Notes: generated from the sequence alone by a model not told the origin. 64,000 nucleotides of DNA from Candidatus Daviesbacteria bacterium (GCA_016187025.1 JACPKM010000004.1:62001-126000), one strand, 5' to 3'. Numbered from the stretch's first letter, positions 50,763 through 60,423 are shown. Program-made: numbers and translations.

Positions 50763-51434
50763 GTGAGCACCGATATAATAACTATCGATGGTCCAACATC
50801 ATCCGGCAAAAACTCAGTCGGATTTTTATTGGCCCAAAAACTCAACTTTCAATATGTAGATACCGGTATGATTTACCGTGCCGGATGTGTAGCAATTCTT
50901 AAAAACAACATCCCTCTATCAGATAAGGATAAAGTCCTTGAAATTTACAAAAGCCTCAATATTGAATTTAAAAGCGAAGACTCCGAAAGGAGGCTTTTTT
51001 TAGATGGAGAAGATGTCACAGATATTTTACACTCCGCCCAGGTTACTAAAATCGTTCCCATTGTAGCAGCCATTCCTGAGGTAAGGGAGGTTATGAAAGG
51101 TCTGCAAAGAAAGATTGGTTTAAAAGAAAATATGGTGATGTCAGGTAGAGATATTGGCTCAGAAATTTTTCCAGATGCAAAGTATAAATTCTTTTTAACA
51201 GCAGACCCTGAGGTGAGAGCAAAAAGGAGATTTGAGCAACTGGCCAAAAAAGATCCAGGTGTCAAATTTGAAGATGTTCTAAAGGATATGTTGGACAGGG
51301 ATGAGAAAGACACCAACCGGAAAGTTTCTCCCCTGCGGGTTCCTAAAGGCGCAAAGCTAATAGACACCACTAATTTATCAGTTGAAGAAAGCGTCGATAA
51401 GATGCTTTCTTACATGACTCAATCCTTTAAGTAA
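50763..51434 (+). CDS. cmk: Cytidylate kinase
   Basis: A 223-residue (d)CMP kinase with P-loop IDGPTSSGKNSVGFLLA and substrate motifs FQYVDTGMIYRA and SGRDIGSEIFPDAKYKFFLTA. The start is GTG. It recycles CMP and dCMP, complementing pyrG and dcd. A TATTAC-like box directly precedes the GTG. Confidence 0.92.
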   Translation: MSTDIITIDGPTSSGKNSVGFLLAQKLNFQYVDTGMIYRAGCVAILKNNIPLSDKDKVLEIYKSLNIEFKSEDSERRLFLDGEDVTDILHSAQVTKIVPIVAAIPEVREVMKGLQRKIGLKENMVMSGRDIGSEIFPDAKYKFFLTADPEVRAKRRFEQLAKKDPGVKFEDVLKDMLDRDEKDTNRKVSPLRVPKGAKLIDTTNLSVEESVDKMLSYMTQSFK

Positions 51435-51521
51435 AAAGGAAATAGTAATTCCTGCTGCTTAAAGAGATTGTGTGATAAACTATTGTTTTCTCTCTGGTAA
51501 CTTTGTTAGACTATTCAGGTT

Positions 51522-52784
51522 ATGCACCAGATAAAACAGCTAAAAAATGGTTTAAATCTCATTACAGTTGATCTTCCTGAGTTAAAATCTGTTACCACGT
51601 TACTTGCTGTAGGAGCAGGCTCAAGATACGAAACAAAAAATATCAATGGTATTTCTCATTTTCTGGAACATATGTTTTTTAAAGGTTCCAGAAAATACCC
51701 CACTGCTGAGCAAATAGCTACATTGATTGATGGAATTGGGGCTGCTAATAATGCAGCAACAGACAAGGAGGTAACCTATTACTGGATTAAATCAGCAGCC
51801 AAACATTTAGAACTGTCAACCGATGTTTTATCCTCAATGGTCAAAGAATCACTTCTTGCAGAAGATGAGATTGAAAAAGAAAAAGGAGTTATTATTGAGG
51901 AGTTGAGAATGAGAAGGGATAACCCAGCAATTCTAGTATGGGAACAGTATGAACAGCTTCAGTTTGGAGATCAACCTTTGGGATGGGATATTGGTGGGGA
52001 TGAAAAAACTATCCTTTCTATGAAAAGGACAGATTTCACTAAATATATAGACTCCCTTTATTCACCTAAGAATATGGTTTTAGTCTATGTTGGTAAACTG
52101 CCTAAGGATATTGAAAGTTTGGCTGAACAGTATTTTTCAGGTTTACCCAGCTTATCTCAGTTTAAACTGACTCCTTTTAAAAAATTAAAACAAACAAAAC
52201 CAAAAGTAGGGGTTTATTTCAAAGATACAGATCAAGTCAATTTAATCTTTGGTGTTGAAGGATACGACCGGGATGATGATCGAAGATACGCAGCAAAGAT
52301 TCTATCAGCAATTTTAGGAGAAGGAATGTCTTCAAGGCTGTTTATTCAAGTAAGAGAAAAACGGGGGCTTGCCTATAGAATTAGCGCTGGTCATGAACCA
52401 TATATTGATACTGGAGCATTTGTTGTTTTTGCTGGATTAAAACTGGAAAAAGTTGATGAAGGGTTAGAGGTAATCAAAGCAGAGTTGGAAAGAGTGGCAG
52501 CAGAAAATGTCCTTGAGGAAGAGTTAAAAAAAGCAAAAGAGATGATAAGGGGTAGGCTTGCACTGAGTATGGAATCAACAAACTTTTTAGCCGAGTTTTT
52601 CGGAACAAACTTTGTATTAGATAGAAAAGTAAAAACATTTGAGGAAATTCTCAAAAAACTTGACGCGGTAACCATTCAAGATGTCAGAAAAGTAGCAGAG
52701 GAGTTGTTTAAAAAGGAAAAGTACAACTTACAAATAGTTGGCCCCTTTAAATCTCCTGACAAATTTGCAAAAATATTAGAATGA
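51522..52784 (+). CDS. M16-family zinc peptidase
   Basis: A 420-residue insulinase/processing-peptidase-like protein. The inverted zinc motif HFLEH is His46, Glu49, His50, followed by the second Glu in EKEKGVIIEELRM. Both halves of the single M16 unit are present (REKRGLAYRISAGHEPY in the C-terminal half). No signal peptide. Family members process peptides or presequences; the substrate is unknown. It overlaps gdhA by 4 nt (ATGA). Confidence 0.9.
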   Translation: MHQIKQLKNGLNLITVDLPELKSVTTLLAVGAGSRYETKNINGISHFLEHMFFKGSRKYPTAEQIATLIDGIGAANNAATDKEVTYYWIKSAAKHLELSTDVLSSMVKESLLAEDEIEKEKGVIIEELRMRRDNPAILVWEQYEQLQFGDQPLGWDIGGDEKTILSMKRTDFTKYIDSLYSPKNMVLVYVGKLPKDIESLAEQYFSGLPSLSQFKLTPFKKLKQTKPKVGVYFKDTDQVNLIFGVEGYDRDDDRRYAAKILSAILGEGMSSRLFIQVREKRGLAYRISAGHEPYIDTGAFVVFAGLKLEKVDEGLEVIKAELERVAAENVLEEELKKAKEMIRGRLALSMESTNFLAEFFGTNFVLDRKVKTFEEILKKLDAVTIQDVRKVAEELFKKEKYNLQIVGPFKSPDKFAKILE

Positions 52785-54064
52785 ATACTTTTGATAGTGC
52801 TTTATCTCAGTTAAAAAAAGCCTCTGAGTATGCAGATGTTGATCCATCAGTTATAAAATTACTCTCTGTTCCAAGAAGGCAAATTGAGGTTAGTTTGCCG
52901 CTAAAAAGAAATGATGGAAGTTTAGAAATATTTAAAGGTTTTAGAGTTCAGTATAATAATTGGCTAGGTCCTTTTAAGGGGGGGTTAAGGTATCATCCAA
53001 AAGTTGATATTGATGAGGTAAAAGCCCTATCATTTTGGATGGTTATCAAAAACGCCGTTGTTAATGTTCCTTTTGGTGGAGGTAAAGGCGGAATTGAAGT
53101 TGATCCAAAAAGACTCTCAAAAAAAGAATTAGAGGAGTTAACCAGGATTTTTACCCAAAGACTTTTTCCTAATATTGGGCCTTTAGGAGATGTTCCTGCT
53201 CCAGATGTGAACACTAACCCTCAAATTATGGGGTGGATAGTAGAAGAGTATTCAAAAATTTTTAAAGAGCTTGATATGGACCCAAAAACTGAAGGAAACC
53301 CTACTGCAGTGGTTACAGGTAAACCTCTTGATAAGGATGGGTCTGAGGGACGAGAAGAGGCAACGGGTTTAGGTGGTTTTTATATTTTTGAACAGTTGGT
53401 AAAAAAGCTTAATTTATCAAGGAAATCAACTATTGCCATTCAAGGTTTTGGGAATGTGGGTTCGCACCTTGCTAGGCTTTTATATGAGAATGATTACAAG
53501 GTTGTTGCTTTATCAGATTCCAAAGGTGGTATTTTTGATACAAAAGGCGAAGGTTTTAATATCAACTTAGTAAGAGAATGTAAGCTGGAAAAGGGCTTGG
53601 TTTCCGATTGTTACTGTATAGGATCTGTCTGCGATATAGCAGAAGATAATGAGCGTATTTCAAATGAGCAGCTACTGGAATTACCTGTGGATATATTAAT
53701 TCCAGCTGCTCTTGAGGGAGTAATTACTGCTGAAAACGCAGATAAGATCAAAGCCAAGGTAGTGTTTGAGATGGCGAATGGTCCAACTACTTTTGAAGCA
53801 GATGAAGTATTGGACAAAAAGGGGATTACAGTTGTTCCAGATGTGCTGGCAAATTCAGGTGGGGTAACAGTTTCGTATTTTGAATGGTTCCAAAACATGC
53901 ACAATGAAGCTTGGCAGATAGAAAAGGTAAGAGAAGAGCTTAAGAAATTAATGGTTGATGCATTTGATAATGTTTGGCAAATTTCCCAAGATAAAAAGAT
54001 TAATATGCGTACCTCAGCCTATGTTTTAGCACTTCAAAGATTAGCTGCAAAATCTTTTCTCTAA
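52781..54064 (+). CDS. gdhA: Glutamate dehydrogenase
   Basis: A 427-residue Glu/Leu/Phe dehydrogenase. NNWLGPFKGGLRYHP gives the substrate Lys residues, PAPDVNTNPQ the catalytic Asp, and IAIQGFGNVGSHLA the Rossmann dinucleotide fold. It interconverts glutamate with 2-oxoglutarate and ammonia. The start overlaps the M16 stop (ATGA), so the two are coupled. The cofactor (NAD or NADP) cannot be decided by eye. Confidence 0.94.
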   Translation: MNTFDSALSQLKKASEYADVDPSVIKLLSVPRRQIEVSLPLKRNDGSLEIFKGFRVQYNNWLGPFKGGLRYHPKVDIDEVKALSFWMVIKNAVVNVPFGGGKGGIEVDPKRLSKKELEELTRIFTQRLFPNIGPLGDVPAPDVNTNPQIMGWIVEEYSKIFKELDMDPKTEGNPTAVVTGKPLDKDGSEGREEATGLGGFYIFEQLVKKLNLSRKSTIAIQGFGNVGSHLARLLYENDYKVVALSDSKGGIFDTKGEGFNINLVRECKLEKGLVSDCYCIGSVCDIAEDNERISNEQLLELPVDILIPAALEGVITAENADKIKAKVVFEMANGPTTFEADEVLDKKGITVVPDVLANSGGVTVSYFEWFQNMHNEAWQIEKVREELKKLMVDAFDNVWQISQDKKINMRTSAYVLALQRLAAKSFL

Positions 54065-54766
54065 ATGTCGGATTTGAAAATCAATAAAAAATTTATAACA
54101 GAACAAACTAGTGTTTCAAAGTTTTCTTTTTTCCACCGTTTTTTTACATTCAAAAATACTTTAATAGCGTTAATAACTGGTTTTTTTATTTTAACAATCT
54201 TTGCTAAGATTCACCCTTACTTTTACTTTGATTTATATATCACCATAAATATTCAAAAAATTAACTTCCCTTTATGGGGAGAGCTAATGTATCTAATAAC
54301 TTTAGTTGGAAATCTTCCTTGGGTAATAGTTATAGTATCAACTATCCTAATGATTTCGATAATATTAAAAAAGATAAAGGATAGTCTAATGATATTAATC
54401 TCGACAACAGGAGCAATAGCGATTAGCCATTTTTTTAAGTTTTTAATTAATAGGCCAAGGCCAGATAATCATTTGATAAATCAGTTTGATAAATTTGCCT
54501 ATTCTGATAGTTTTCCCTCAGGGCATGTTTTATTCTATATTGGCTTTTTTGGCTTTTTATTTTTCCTCACCTTTGCAAACTTGAAAAAAACCTGGCTCCG
54601 CCAGTTTCTACTGGTAATTTTGGGATTAATGATAATTCTTATCGGTTTTTCCAGGATTTACCGGGGGGCACACTGGTTCTCGGATGTTTTGGGAGCTTAT
54701 TTAATTGGTTTGGTCTGGCTTTTGGTAATGATTTATATCTACCCTAGGATAATAACTAAAAACTAA
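54065..54766 (+). CDS. PAP2-family membrane phosphatase
   Basis: A 233-residue membrane protein with the classical phosphatase motifs KFLINRPRP (C1), FPSGH (C2) and SRIYRGAHWFSD (C3). It probably removes phosphate from phosphatidate or undecaprenyl pyrophosphate. Its start follows gdhA directly. It converges with dgkA, which phosphorylates diacylglycerol or undecaprenol. The two could set the balance of the same lipid pool. Confidence 0.88.
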   Translation: MSDLKINKKFITEQTSVSKFSFFHRFFTFKNTLIALITGFFILTIFAKIHPYFYFDLYITINIQKINFPLWGELMYLITLVGNLPWVIVIVSTILMISIILKKIKDSLMILISTTGAIAISHFFKFLINRPRPDNHLINQFDKFAYSDSFPSGHVLFYIGFFGFLFFLTFANLKKTWLRQFLLVILGLMIILIGFSRIYRGAHWFSDVLGAYLIGLVWLLVMIYIYPRIITKN

Positions 54767-55112
54767 GATAGGGTAGAAATATTATCGTTCCGGCGATAGC
54801 AGCTGTAAGAGAAACTATTAAAACAGCACCTGCAGCTATATCTTTGGCAAGTTTTGCCCCAGGGTGCTCTTGAGAGGTTAAAGAATCAACAACAGTCTCA
54901 ATAGCAGTATTTGTCAGTTCAAGTGCAATCACAAGACCAATTAATATTATTAATAGAACCCAGTCGGTTAAAGATACCTTTAGTAAGGTTGCCAAAATTA
55001 TAACCAGTAAAGCAATCAAACAATGAGTTTTTAAGTTCGGCTCTTCTTTTAAAGCTGCCCATATTCCTTCAAAAGCATATTTAAAAGATAAAACTTGACT
55101 ATGATGACCCAT
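54756..55112 (-). CDS. dgkA: Diacylglycerol/undecaprenol kinase
   Basis: A 118-residue three-helix membrane kinase. The signature LELTNTAIETVVDSLTSQ and HPGAKLAKDIAAGAVLI are present. The length is standard for the Gram-positive-type undecaprenol kinase. It overlaps the PAP2 gene at the 3' ends by 11 nt. Confidence 0.88.
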   Translation of the reverse strand: MGHHSQVLSFKYAFEGIWAALKEEPNLKTHCLIALLVIILATLLKVSLTDWVLLIILIGLVIALELTNTAIETVVDSLTSQEHPGAKLAKDIAAGAVLIVSLTAAIAGTIIFLPYLSF

Positions 55113-55121
55113 ATATCAATT

Positions 55122-55925
55122 TTAAGATAATGATTTTAAATAAGCCAGGCCTCCGTAAAGACCGGCTTTTTCTTCCAGCTCAGCACGTTTTATTTCTGGT
55201 TTTTGGACAAAGACTTCTAAAATTTTATCTAAATAAGATCTAACTTTCTCAATATCAATACTTTTCATAACTGATCCTCCTAAAACAACTACCTCAGGAG
55301 ACCAATGAACAATTGTATTGTTTAGTCCAATTGCCAGCAGTCTTGCTACTTCATCCCAAACCTTTGGATCAGTTATTTGTTCCGGTTTAATATTATTTCT
55401 TTTGTATAGAGCTTTGCCAGAAATGTAATCCTGAAGAATTGTTTCGTCTAAGCTTATGATTTGGTGTCCTGGCTCAAAACCAAGAGTATTTTGATCGATT
55501 TTACCATTAACTATACGAGATCCTCCGACTCCTGTGCTAATGGTTAGATAAGTTACAATTTTAAAACCTTTCCCTGCGCCATAAGTAGCTTCGCCTAAAC
55601 CTCCAAGACCTGCATCGTTTTCTAAAAAGACTGTGGTATTAAAAACTTGCTCAAGATGTTTTTTTATGGGTTTCTGTGCCCAATCTGCTAAGTTACCTGA
55701 TTTGACCATCATGGTATGTTGTGAGTCTAAAGGTCCTGCAATTCCTCCTGCAATGCTTTCGATCTTTTCTCCATTTGTTATCCTTTGGGCGGCTTGAATT
55801 AAGAGAGAAATTCCTTCTTCAAAGATTTGTGGGGTGGGTAATATTTCCAGGTTTAATAAGTTCTGGTCATCTCTTGAACTAGCCAGTCTCATACTGCTTC
55901 CACCAATATCAAATAGAAAATGCAT
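55122..55925 (-). CDS. ROK-family sugar kinase/regulator-like protein
   Basis: A 267-residue protein. FDIGGSSMRLA is the phosphate-1 motif, GGIAGPLDSQ and LENDAGLGGLGEATYGAGKG match ROK proteins, and the catalytic Asp is in ENDAG. The zinc-binding CxCGxxGC motif is absent where expected (after EPGHQ), and no DNA-binding helix-turn-helix is present. It is probably a glucokinase-like or fructokinase-like enzyme. It is 9 bp upstream of dgkA on the minus strand. Confidence 0.85.
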   Translation of the reverse strand: MHFLFDIGGSSMRLASSRDDQNLLNLEILPTPQIFEEGISLLIQAAQRITNGEKIESIAGGIAGPLDSQHTMMVKSGNLADWAQKPIKKHLEQVFNTTVFLENDAGLGGLGEATYGAGKGFKIVTYLTISTGVGGSRIVNGKIDQNTLGFEPGHQIISLDETILQDYISGKALYKRNNIKPEQITDPKVWDEVARLLAIGLNNTIVHWSPEVVVLGGSVMKSIDIEKVRSYLDKILEVFVQKPEIKRAELEEKAGLYGGLAYLKSLS

Positions 55926-56067
55926 CCTATTTAGTTTAACAATAGCATTTACTCTTTACAAGACAACATCACCAAACACTTTTATCAAATCATTACCTAT
56001 TTGTTACAAAATACTTAACCTTATCTACTATCTTGAAAAGGTTTAAACTTTAATGTTTACTTAAATT

Positions 56068-56319
56068 ATGAGTAATAATCACGACAAAACGCTTCATCTT
56101 GATAATGTGAACGATGAGGAGCTACAAAAGAGCTCCCCTGAGTTGGTTGATGAACAATCAGTTGGTGGACATGATACCAATCCGGAAGGAGTGGAAGGGG
56201 AATCCACCGTAGAGAGGGCACATGAGATGGGATTAGAAGGAGAAACAACTGATGAGGATGAGGGTTGGATGGGAGCTACTGGAAGTGATTTAGTAGGTAA
56301 TCCCGATGATGAAGAGTAA
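56068..56319 (+). CDS. Hypothetical small acidic protein
   Basis: Unrecognised 83-residue protein, strongly acidic and polar, with no signal or membrane segment; it looks unstructured. It stands alone between the ROK gene and the convergent DUF1704 gene, 1 bp from the latter. Confidence 0.55.
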   Translation: MSNNHDKTLHLDNVNDEELQKSSPELVDEQSVGGHDTNPEGVEGESTVERAHEMGLEGETTDEDEGWMGATGSDLVGNPDDEE

Positions 56320-56320
56320 G

Positions 56321-57406
56321 CTAAGAGCTTAAAAACTTAGGTAAAAGTAGAGGATATTCATTTACAAGATCATGTTTAAGTAGTAGGTTAAACAAGTGTG
56401 GGTCTTTGGATTTATAAAATAACCTTATATCATTTCCGGAACTTAAAAATTCCTTAATTTTATTGTAACCCAGAATATATGCAGCATCTTTGGGAAACCC
56501 TCCAGGTTTAGTAGTATCTTTTAAGCCTCTTTTGATTCTAAAAGTGACAATATATGCTTGCTTGCTAGATAAATCTTTGATTAATTCCTGATAAATTTCT
56601 CTAAAACTTTTATTAATTAAACCTGTGGCTTTGAGCCGGAAATAATAGTTATCGTAGGCTTGTTTAGTAATGGTTTTTGTTGATATTTCATTATAAACGG
56701 CAAGCCCTTCTGATAATAATTCGCCTTGTGCATATTTGTATAACTTGAGTAGTGGGTTATTAGACCTTTTAATATTTACAAACTGTAGGGCATGGCTTTC
56801 TACCTCGTGAACAATTAATCTTTTTAGATTACTACTGGATCTTTTTACTCCTTTTCCAACGACAACTTTTTTAGATCCAACCCTTATAGTAAATGGATTA
56901 AACCCGTCCACCTCCACCGGAAAATTAACAAGTCCGTAATCTTTATGAAGAATTTTTTGAAATGTATTTTTAATCTCGTCTGCCCCGTATAATCCGGCAT
57001 CTTCCTTGTCTTCAATGTGTATGGAAGGTAGAATATCCTCAAAGTTTTTTATACTTGATAAATCCCAAGAAAATAATTTTAATGCATACTTTGGAAAATT
57101 ATCCGTCCCAATGGAGTTTATTGTAGCGTTTAATTCTTCCAGATCCTTTAAAAAAAGTAGTAGATATTCTTTTATCTCATCAGGTATTTTTAGTCTGTGG
57201 GTTTCAAGCACTAACTTTATAATTTCTTGGTTTTGGTCAGGAAATTTACTTGTGTGGTAGAAAAAAGTTGGATTATAGTACCTGGAGTTAAAAAATTTTT
57301 CTTTTTCCTCCTCATAATTTAAAGGAGTTAAGGTTCTGGTTCCCATTTTTAACTTGCTTTTTATTGTTGATGCTTTTGTAGTAAAAACTTTTAAATTGCT
57401 TATCAT
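56321..57406 (-). CDS. DUF1704 / MATCAP-like metallopeptidase family protein
   Basis: A 361-residue protein. VHEVESH is an HExxxH zinc-type motif and LLSEGLAVYNE corresponds to the QEGLA-type motif of the DUF1704 family, related to eukaryotic tyrosine carboxypeptidases. The catalytic Glu is in HEVE. An upstream GTG at 57430 would add 8 residues. ATG 57406 is chosen as it lies 8-9 nt after a GATAAAC box. Substrate unknown. Confidence 0.75.
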   Translation of the reverse strand: MISNLKVFTTKASTIKSKLKMGTRTLTPLNYEEEKEKFFNSRYYNPTFFYHTSKFPDQNQEIIKLVLETHRLKIPDEIKEYLLLFLKDLEELNATINSIGTDNFPKYALKLFSWDLSSIKNFEDILPSIHIEDKEDAGLYGADEIKNTFQKILHKDYGLVNFPVEVDGFNPFTIRVGSKKVVVGKGVKRSSSNLKRLIVHEVESHALQFVNIKRSNNPLLKLYKYAQGELLSEGLAVYNEISTKTITKQAYDNYYFRLKATGLINKSFREIYQELIKDLSSKQAYIVTFRIKRGLKDTTKPGGFPKDAAYILGYNKIKEFLSSGNDIRLFYKSKDPHLFNLLLKHDLVNEYPLLLPKFLSS

Positions 57407-57453
57407 TATTTTTCTGTTTATCAGATACACAATATAACATAAAAAAATCCTAA

Positions 57454-58176
57454 TTAAATTTCTACTAGAATATAAGGTTTTTTTTTGTTTCTTCTTTCTT
57501 GTACAAAGATTGAAGCATTATAAACAGGTATACCTGTTAGTGTTTTACCTTCAGCAGAGCCAAAATGAGCATGTCCATGAAAAACCGCGTTAACTTTAAA
57601 TCTGTTTATTGGCTCAACTAGTCTTGATGACCCTAGAAATGGGTGTATCTGGAGAGGTTCGCCAATTACCGTTTCGACAATTGGGGCATAGTGCAAAACA
57701 ACTACTTTTTTTAGTGTGTGCAGCTGTGATAATTGATTTTCTAAAACTAGTGATTCGCCGATTGCTTCCTGAACAAATTTTTTTAATGGTTCCTCTCCAA
57801 ATGGACCTAGCATGTGGTCGTCAAATCCTCCGGCAAAACCCTTTGCGCCTGCAAAGCCAATATTTTTGATCTCAATGGGGTCTTTATCAAAGATCAACAT
57901 TACTGGTGAAAGAATGTGTTTTATTTGATCTTGAAGATTGTTTTCATAATCATGGTTTCCTAACACTCCAACTACTGGAATTGTACAAAAATGTAAATTT
58001 TTTGTCAGAGCCTCAGCTTGTTGAGTTAGTCCGTGATCTGTTAAATCTCCACATAGTACTAAAATATCAGCACTTTTAGAGATATTTTCGAAAAGCTGGA
58101 CGAATCTATCAGAATCTTCTTCTTTGGTATGAAGATCTCCTATCGCTGCAATTTTTATTCTTGAATTTTTGGTCAT
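57454..58176 (-). CDS. Calcineurin-like metallophosphoesterase
   Basis: A 240-residue two-metal phosphoesterase. IAAIGDLHTKEED (Asp14, His16), LCGDLTDHG, GVLGNHDYE and FHGHAHFGSAEG are the family blocks. The longer frame overlaps the nucleotidyltransferase by 40 nt, so I use ATG 58176, which overlaps its stop as ATGA. The pair is translationally coupled. Possible substrates are cyclic or end-phosphorylated nucleotides; none is demonstrated. Confidence 0.85.
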   Translation of the reverse strand: MTKNSRIKIAAIGDLHTKEEDSDRFVQLFENISKSADILVLCGDLTDHGLTQQAEALTKNLHFCTIPVVGVLGNHDYENNLQDQIKHILSPVMLIFDKDPIEIKNIGFAGAKGFAGGFDDHMLGPFGEEPLKKFVQEAIGESLVLENQLSQLHTLKKVVVLHYAPIVETVIGEPLQIHPFLGSSRLVEPINRFKVNAVFHGHAHFGSAEGKTLTGIPVYNASIFVQERRNKKKPYILVEI

Positions 58177-58907
58177 ATCTGAGTTGGGTTGTGGAAGTCT
58201 TGGTATCCCCACTCTTCAACATCGATCATGTACTGATTTCTGGAAATTAAAGGACCGCGGCATACCTTTTGTTGAGGGATTGGAGTTGTCAGCTGTAAGT
58301 TTAGTCTATTTATTAACTCATGCATAATCCATTTAGGTACTTTTTCTCTATCAGAAGGATAGACAAACCTAAAATTTATCAAATGGGCTAGTAAAATTTC
58401 CCAGTGTATCTCCATTCTCGATAAAAGCTTTTTCCAGTCAAGCTCTTTTCCTAGTTTTAGGATCAAGTGGTGGATGTCTGCTCCGTCATAGTGACTTCTA
58501 TCTTGGACATATGCTTTGCTCCATATAAGTTCAACAGGAGGAATTAGCTTTGCCTTAATCCCGAAAATATTTGTGGGAGGCGCATTCTTAAACCATCTTT
58601 CCTCAACATGCCAAAGCCCTTCTGATGTACCGAAGATTAAATCCACATATATACCTTTGTGAAAAATCTTTGCTATCCATCTGGCATCGGTAATTTCTGT
58701 TTTAAGTCCATGTTTTTGCATTATTCCAATAATCTTTAAGTAATCACCTGCCTTACAAAAAATGTCTAAATCCTTTGTGGGACGGTTAATACCTGTATAC
58801 TTCATCACAGCAATTGTTCCTCCTAGCAACACAGGTATTTTATTGTCGTTTAAAATTTGCAAGACTTTTGCATAAAATGCCTCAGTATCTTTATCAAACA
58901 AATTCAT
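58173..58907 (-). CDS. Nucleotidyltransferase-fold protein
   Basis: A 244-residue protein. VLLGGTIAVMKYTGINRPTKDLDIF combines the GG motif and the DxD metal pair of the Pol-beta-like nucleotidyltransferase fold, as in AbiEii-like proteins. The rest contains a helical C-terminal domain. It precedes a metallophosphoesterase with a 4-nt overlap. No HEPN or antitoxin partner is next to it. Confidence 0.78.
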   Translation of the reverse strand: MNLFDKDTEAFYAKVLQILNDNKIPVLLGGTIAVMKYTGINRPTKDLDIFCKAGDYLKIIGIMQKHGLKTEITDARWIAKIFHKGIYVDLIFGTSEGLWHVEERWFKNAPPTNIFGIKAKLIPPVELIWSKAYVQDRSHYDGADIHHLILKLGKELDWKKLLSRMEIHWEILLAHLINFRFVYPSDREKVPKWIMHELINRLNLQLTTPIPQQKVCRGPLISRNQYMIDVEEWGYQDFHNPTQI

Positions 58908-59011
58908 AAACTTAAGATAAGATCTGGAGATTAAGGGTAAATAAAGATCTAGTAATAAACTAGAAAGAGAAATTAAAGATTTTAGAGTAAAAAAAGCATA
59001 GAATATTAAAT

Positions 59012-59644
59012 ATGAAATTTGAAAGCCGAAAAAGTGCAGGGATTGCCTTATCTGATAAGCTGTCTAGGCTGAGTTTAGAGGATCCAGTGATTCTTGCTTT
59101 GCCCAGAGGGGGAATTCCAGTGGGGTATGAGATAGCAAAAAAGTTGAATGCACCTTTAGATATTTTAGTTGTAAGAAAGCTAGGAGCTCCTTTACAAAAA
59201 GAGTTTGCCATAGGAGCAATTGCCGAAGGTGATATCAAAGTTCTAGACGAGGATTCAATCGGTAAGCTCAACATCACAAGGGAGCAACTGGGAAAAATTA
59301 TCCTACAAGAAAAACAGGAGCTTGAAAGAAGGATCAAGATTTATAGAGGTGACAAAACCATGCTGAATGTAATAAATAAAGATGTTATTCTGGTTGATGA
59401 TGGTGTTGCGACAGGTATAACCTCACTTGCTGCAATAAAATTTTTAAAAGCTCATTTCCCAAAACAGATAATTTTGGCCACTCCGGTTTGTTCAAAAGAA
59501 GCTTTTTTGCTTTTGTATGCTTCTTTAGATAAATTTATCTGCCTGATAGTGCCTACCAGATTCAGAGCCGTGGGTAGCTGGTATAGGAGCTTTGGGCAGT
59601 TATCAGATACAGAGGTTGTGAATTTGTTAAATTCTACAAGATAA
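59012..59644 (+). CDS. Phosphoribosyltransferase-fold protein
   Basis: A 210-residue type I PRTase. The PRPP motif VILVDDGVATGITS is clear, and the N-terminal ALPRGGIPVGYEIAKKLNAPLDILVVRKLGAP matches the stand-alone PRTase family found near dehalogenases or esterases. Substrate base unknown. A TAGAAT box 7 nt before the ATG suggests leaderless expression. Confidence 0.82.
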   Translation: MKFESRKSAGIALSDKLSRLSLEDPVILALPRGGIPVGYEIAKKLNAPLDILVVRKLGAPLQKEFAIGAIAEGDIKVLDEDSIGKLNITREQLGKIILQEKQELERRIKIYRGDKTMLNVINKDVILVDDGVATGITSLAAIKFLKAHFPKQIILATPVCSKEAFLLLYASLDKFICLIVPTRFRAVGSWYRSFGQLSDTEVVNLLNSTR

Positions 59645-59725
59645 AGTTTTACTCTTTACTTACCTTATTCTGGTCTCATTTTTACTACTGATGCATATCC
59701 TTATATTTAAGGAGGTCTGAAGGAT

Positions 59726-59896
59726 ATGTCAAAAGGAGAACACTTGCCCAAAGTAGGAAGTAAGGAGCAGAGGATGTATGAGCATATTTTAAGTAGTGCC
59801 AAAAAGTTGGGTAAATACAAAGGCAGAGAACAAGAAGTTGCAGCCCGGACTGTTTTCAATCATCATCAGCAGGATAAGCACAAAGCAGGAACATAA
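59726..59896 (+). CDS. Small hypothetical protein (EVAARTV motif)
   Basis: A 56-residue basic, helical protein ending in TAA 59896. It contains SKEQRMYEHILSSAKKLG and GREQEVAARTVFNHH, reminiscent of small plasmid-stabilisation-like proteins of the EIAARTVNK type. A Shine-Dalgarno GGAGG (59711-59715) lies 10 nt before ATG 59726. No partner toxin gene is adjacent, so a toxin-antitoxin role is not supported. Confidence 0.65.
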   Translation: MSKGEHLPKVGSKEQRMYEHILSSAKKLGKYKGREQEVAARTVFNHHQQDKHKAGT

Positions 59897-59948
59897 GGAG
59901 TTGGAGAATAAAATCTTCATTTATGTTTGTATAATATTTTTTGTATAT

Positions 59949-60344
59949 ATGGATGTGCAAAATAACAATTACTGGAAGAAAAAATTAACTCCAGAGCAAT
60001 ACAAGGTTTTAAGAGAAAAAGAGACCGAGACTCCATTTAGCGGAAAATATGTTAATAATCACGAAGATGGAATGTATCATTGTGCAGCATGCGGAGCAGT
60101 TCTATTTTCCTCTGGTGCCAAATTTGATTCTGGTACAGGTTGGCCTTCATTCGAAAGGGCTGAGAACTTAGAACATATATTATTAAGGGATGATAATTCT
60201 TTTAATATGCACAGAACAGAAGTGGTTTGTAAAAACTGCGGATCACATCTAGGTCACTTATTCGATGATGGGCCTACGCAAACTGGTAAAAGATATTGCA
60301 TAAACTCCTGCGCTTTAGACTTCAAAGGAGAAAAGACTATTTAA
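59949..60344 (+). CDS. msrB: Peptide methionine-R-sulfoxide reductase
   Basis: A 131-residue repair enzyme. Zinc Cys45/48 and Cys94/97, the FDSGTGWPSF motif and the catalytic Cys117 in RYCINS are all present. The frame is open from 59796, but that part overlaps the preceding small gene. ATG 59949 (MDVQNNNYWKK) is preferred and TATAAT lies 13 nt upstream. Confidence 0.93.
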   Translation: MDVQNNNYWKKKLTPEQYKVLREKETETPFSGKYVNNHEDGMYHCAACGAVLFSSGAKFDSGTGWPSFERAENLEHILLRDDNSFNMHRTEVVCKNCGSHLGHLFDDGPTQTGKRYCINSCALDFKGEKTI

Positions 60345-60423
60345 AAACTTTCTTTTTAAATATTTCATATACATTGGTTGATTGACACTACTTACCAATT
60401 TGAGCTACTCTAGATTTAGTGCC

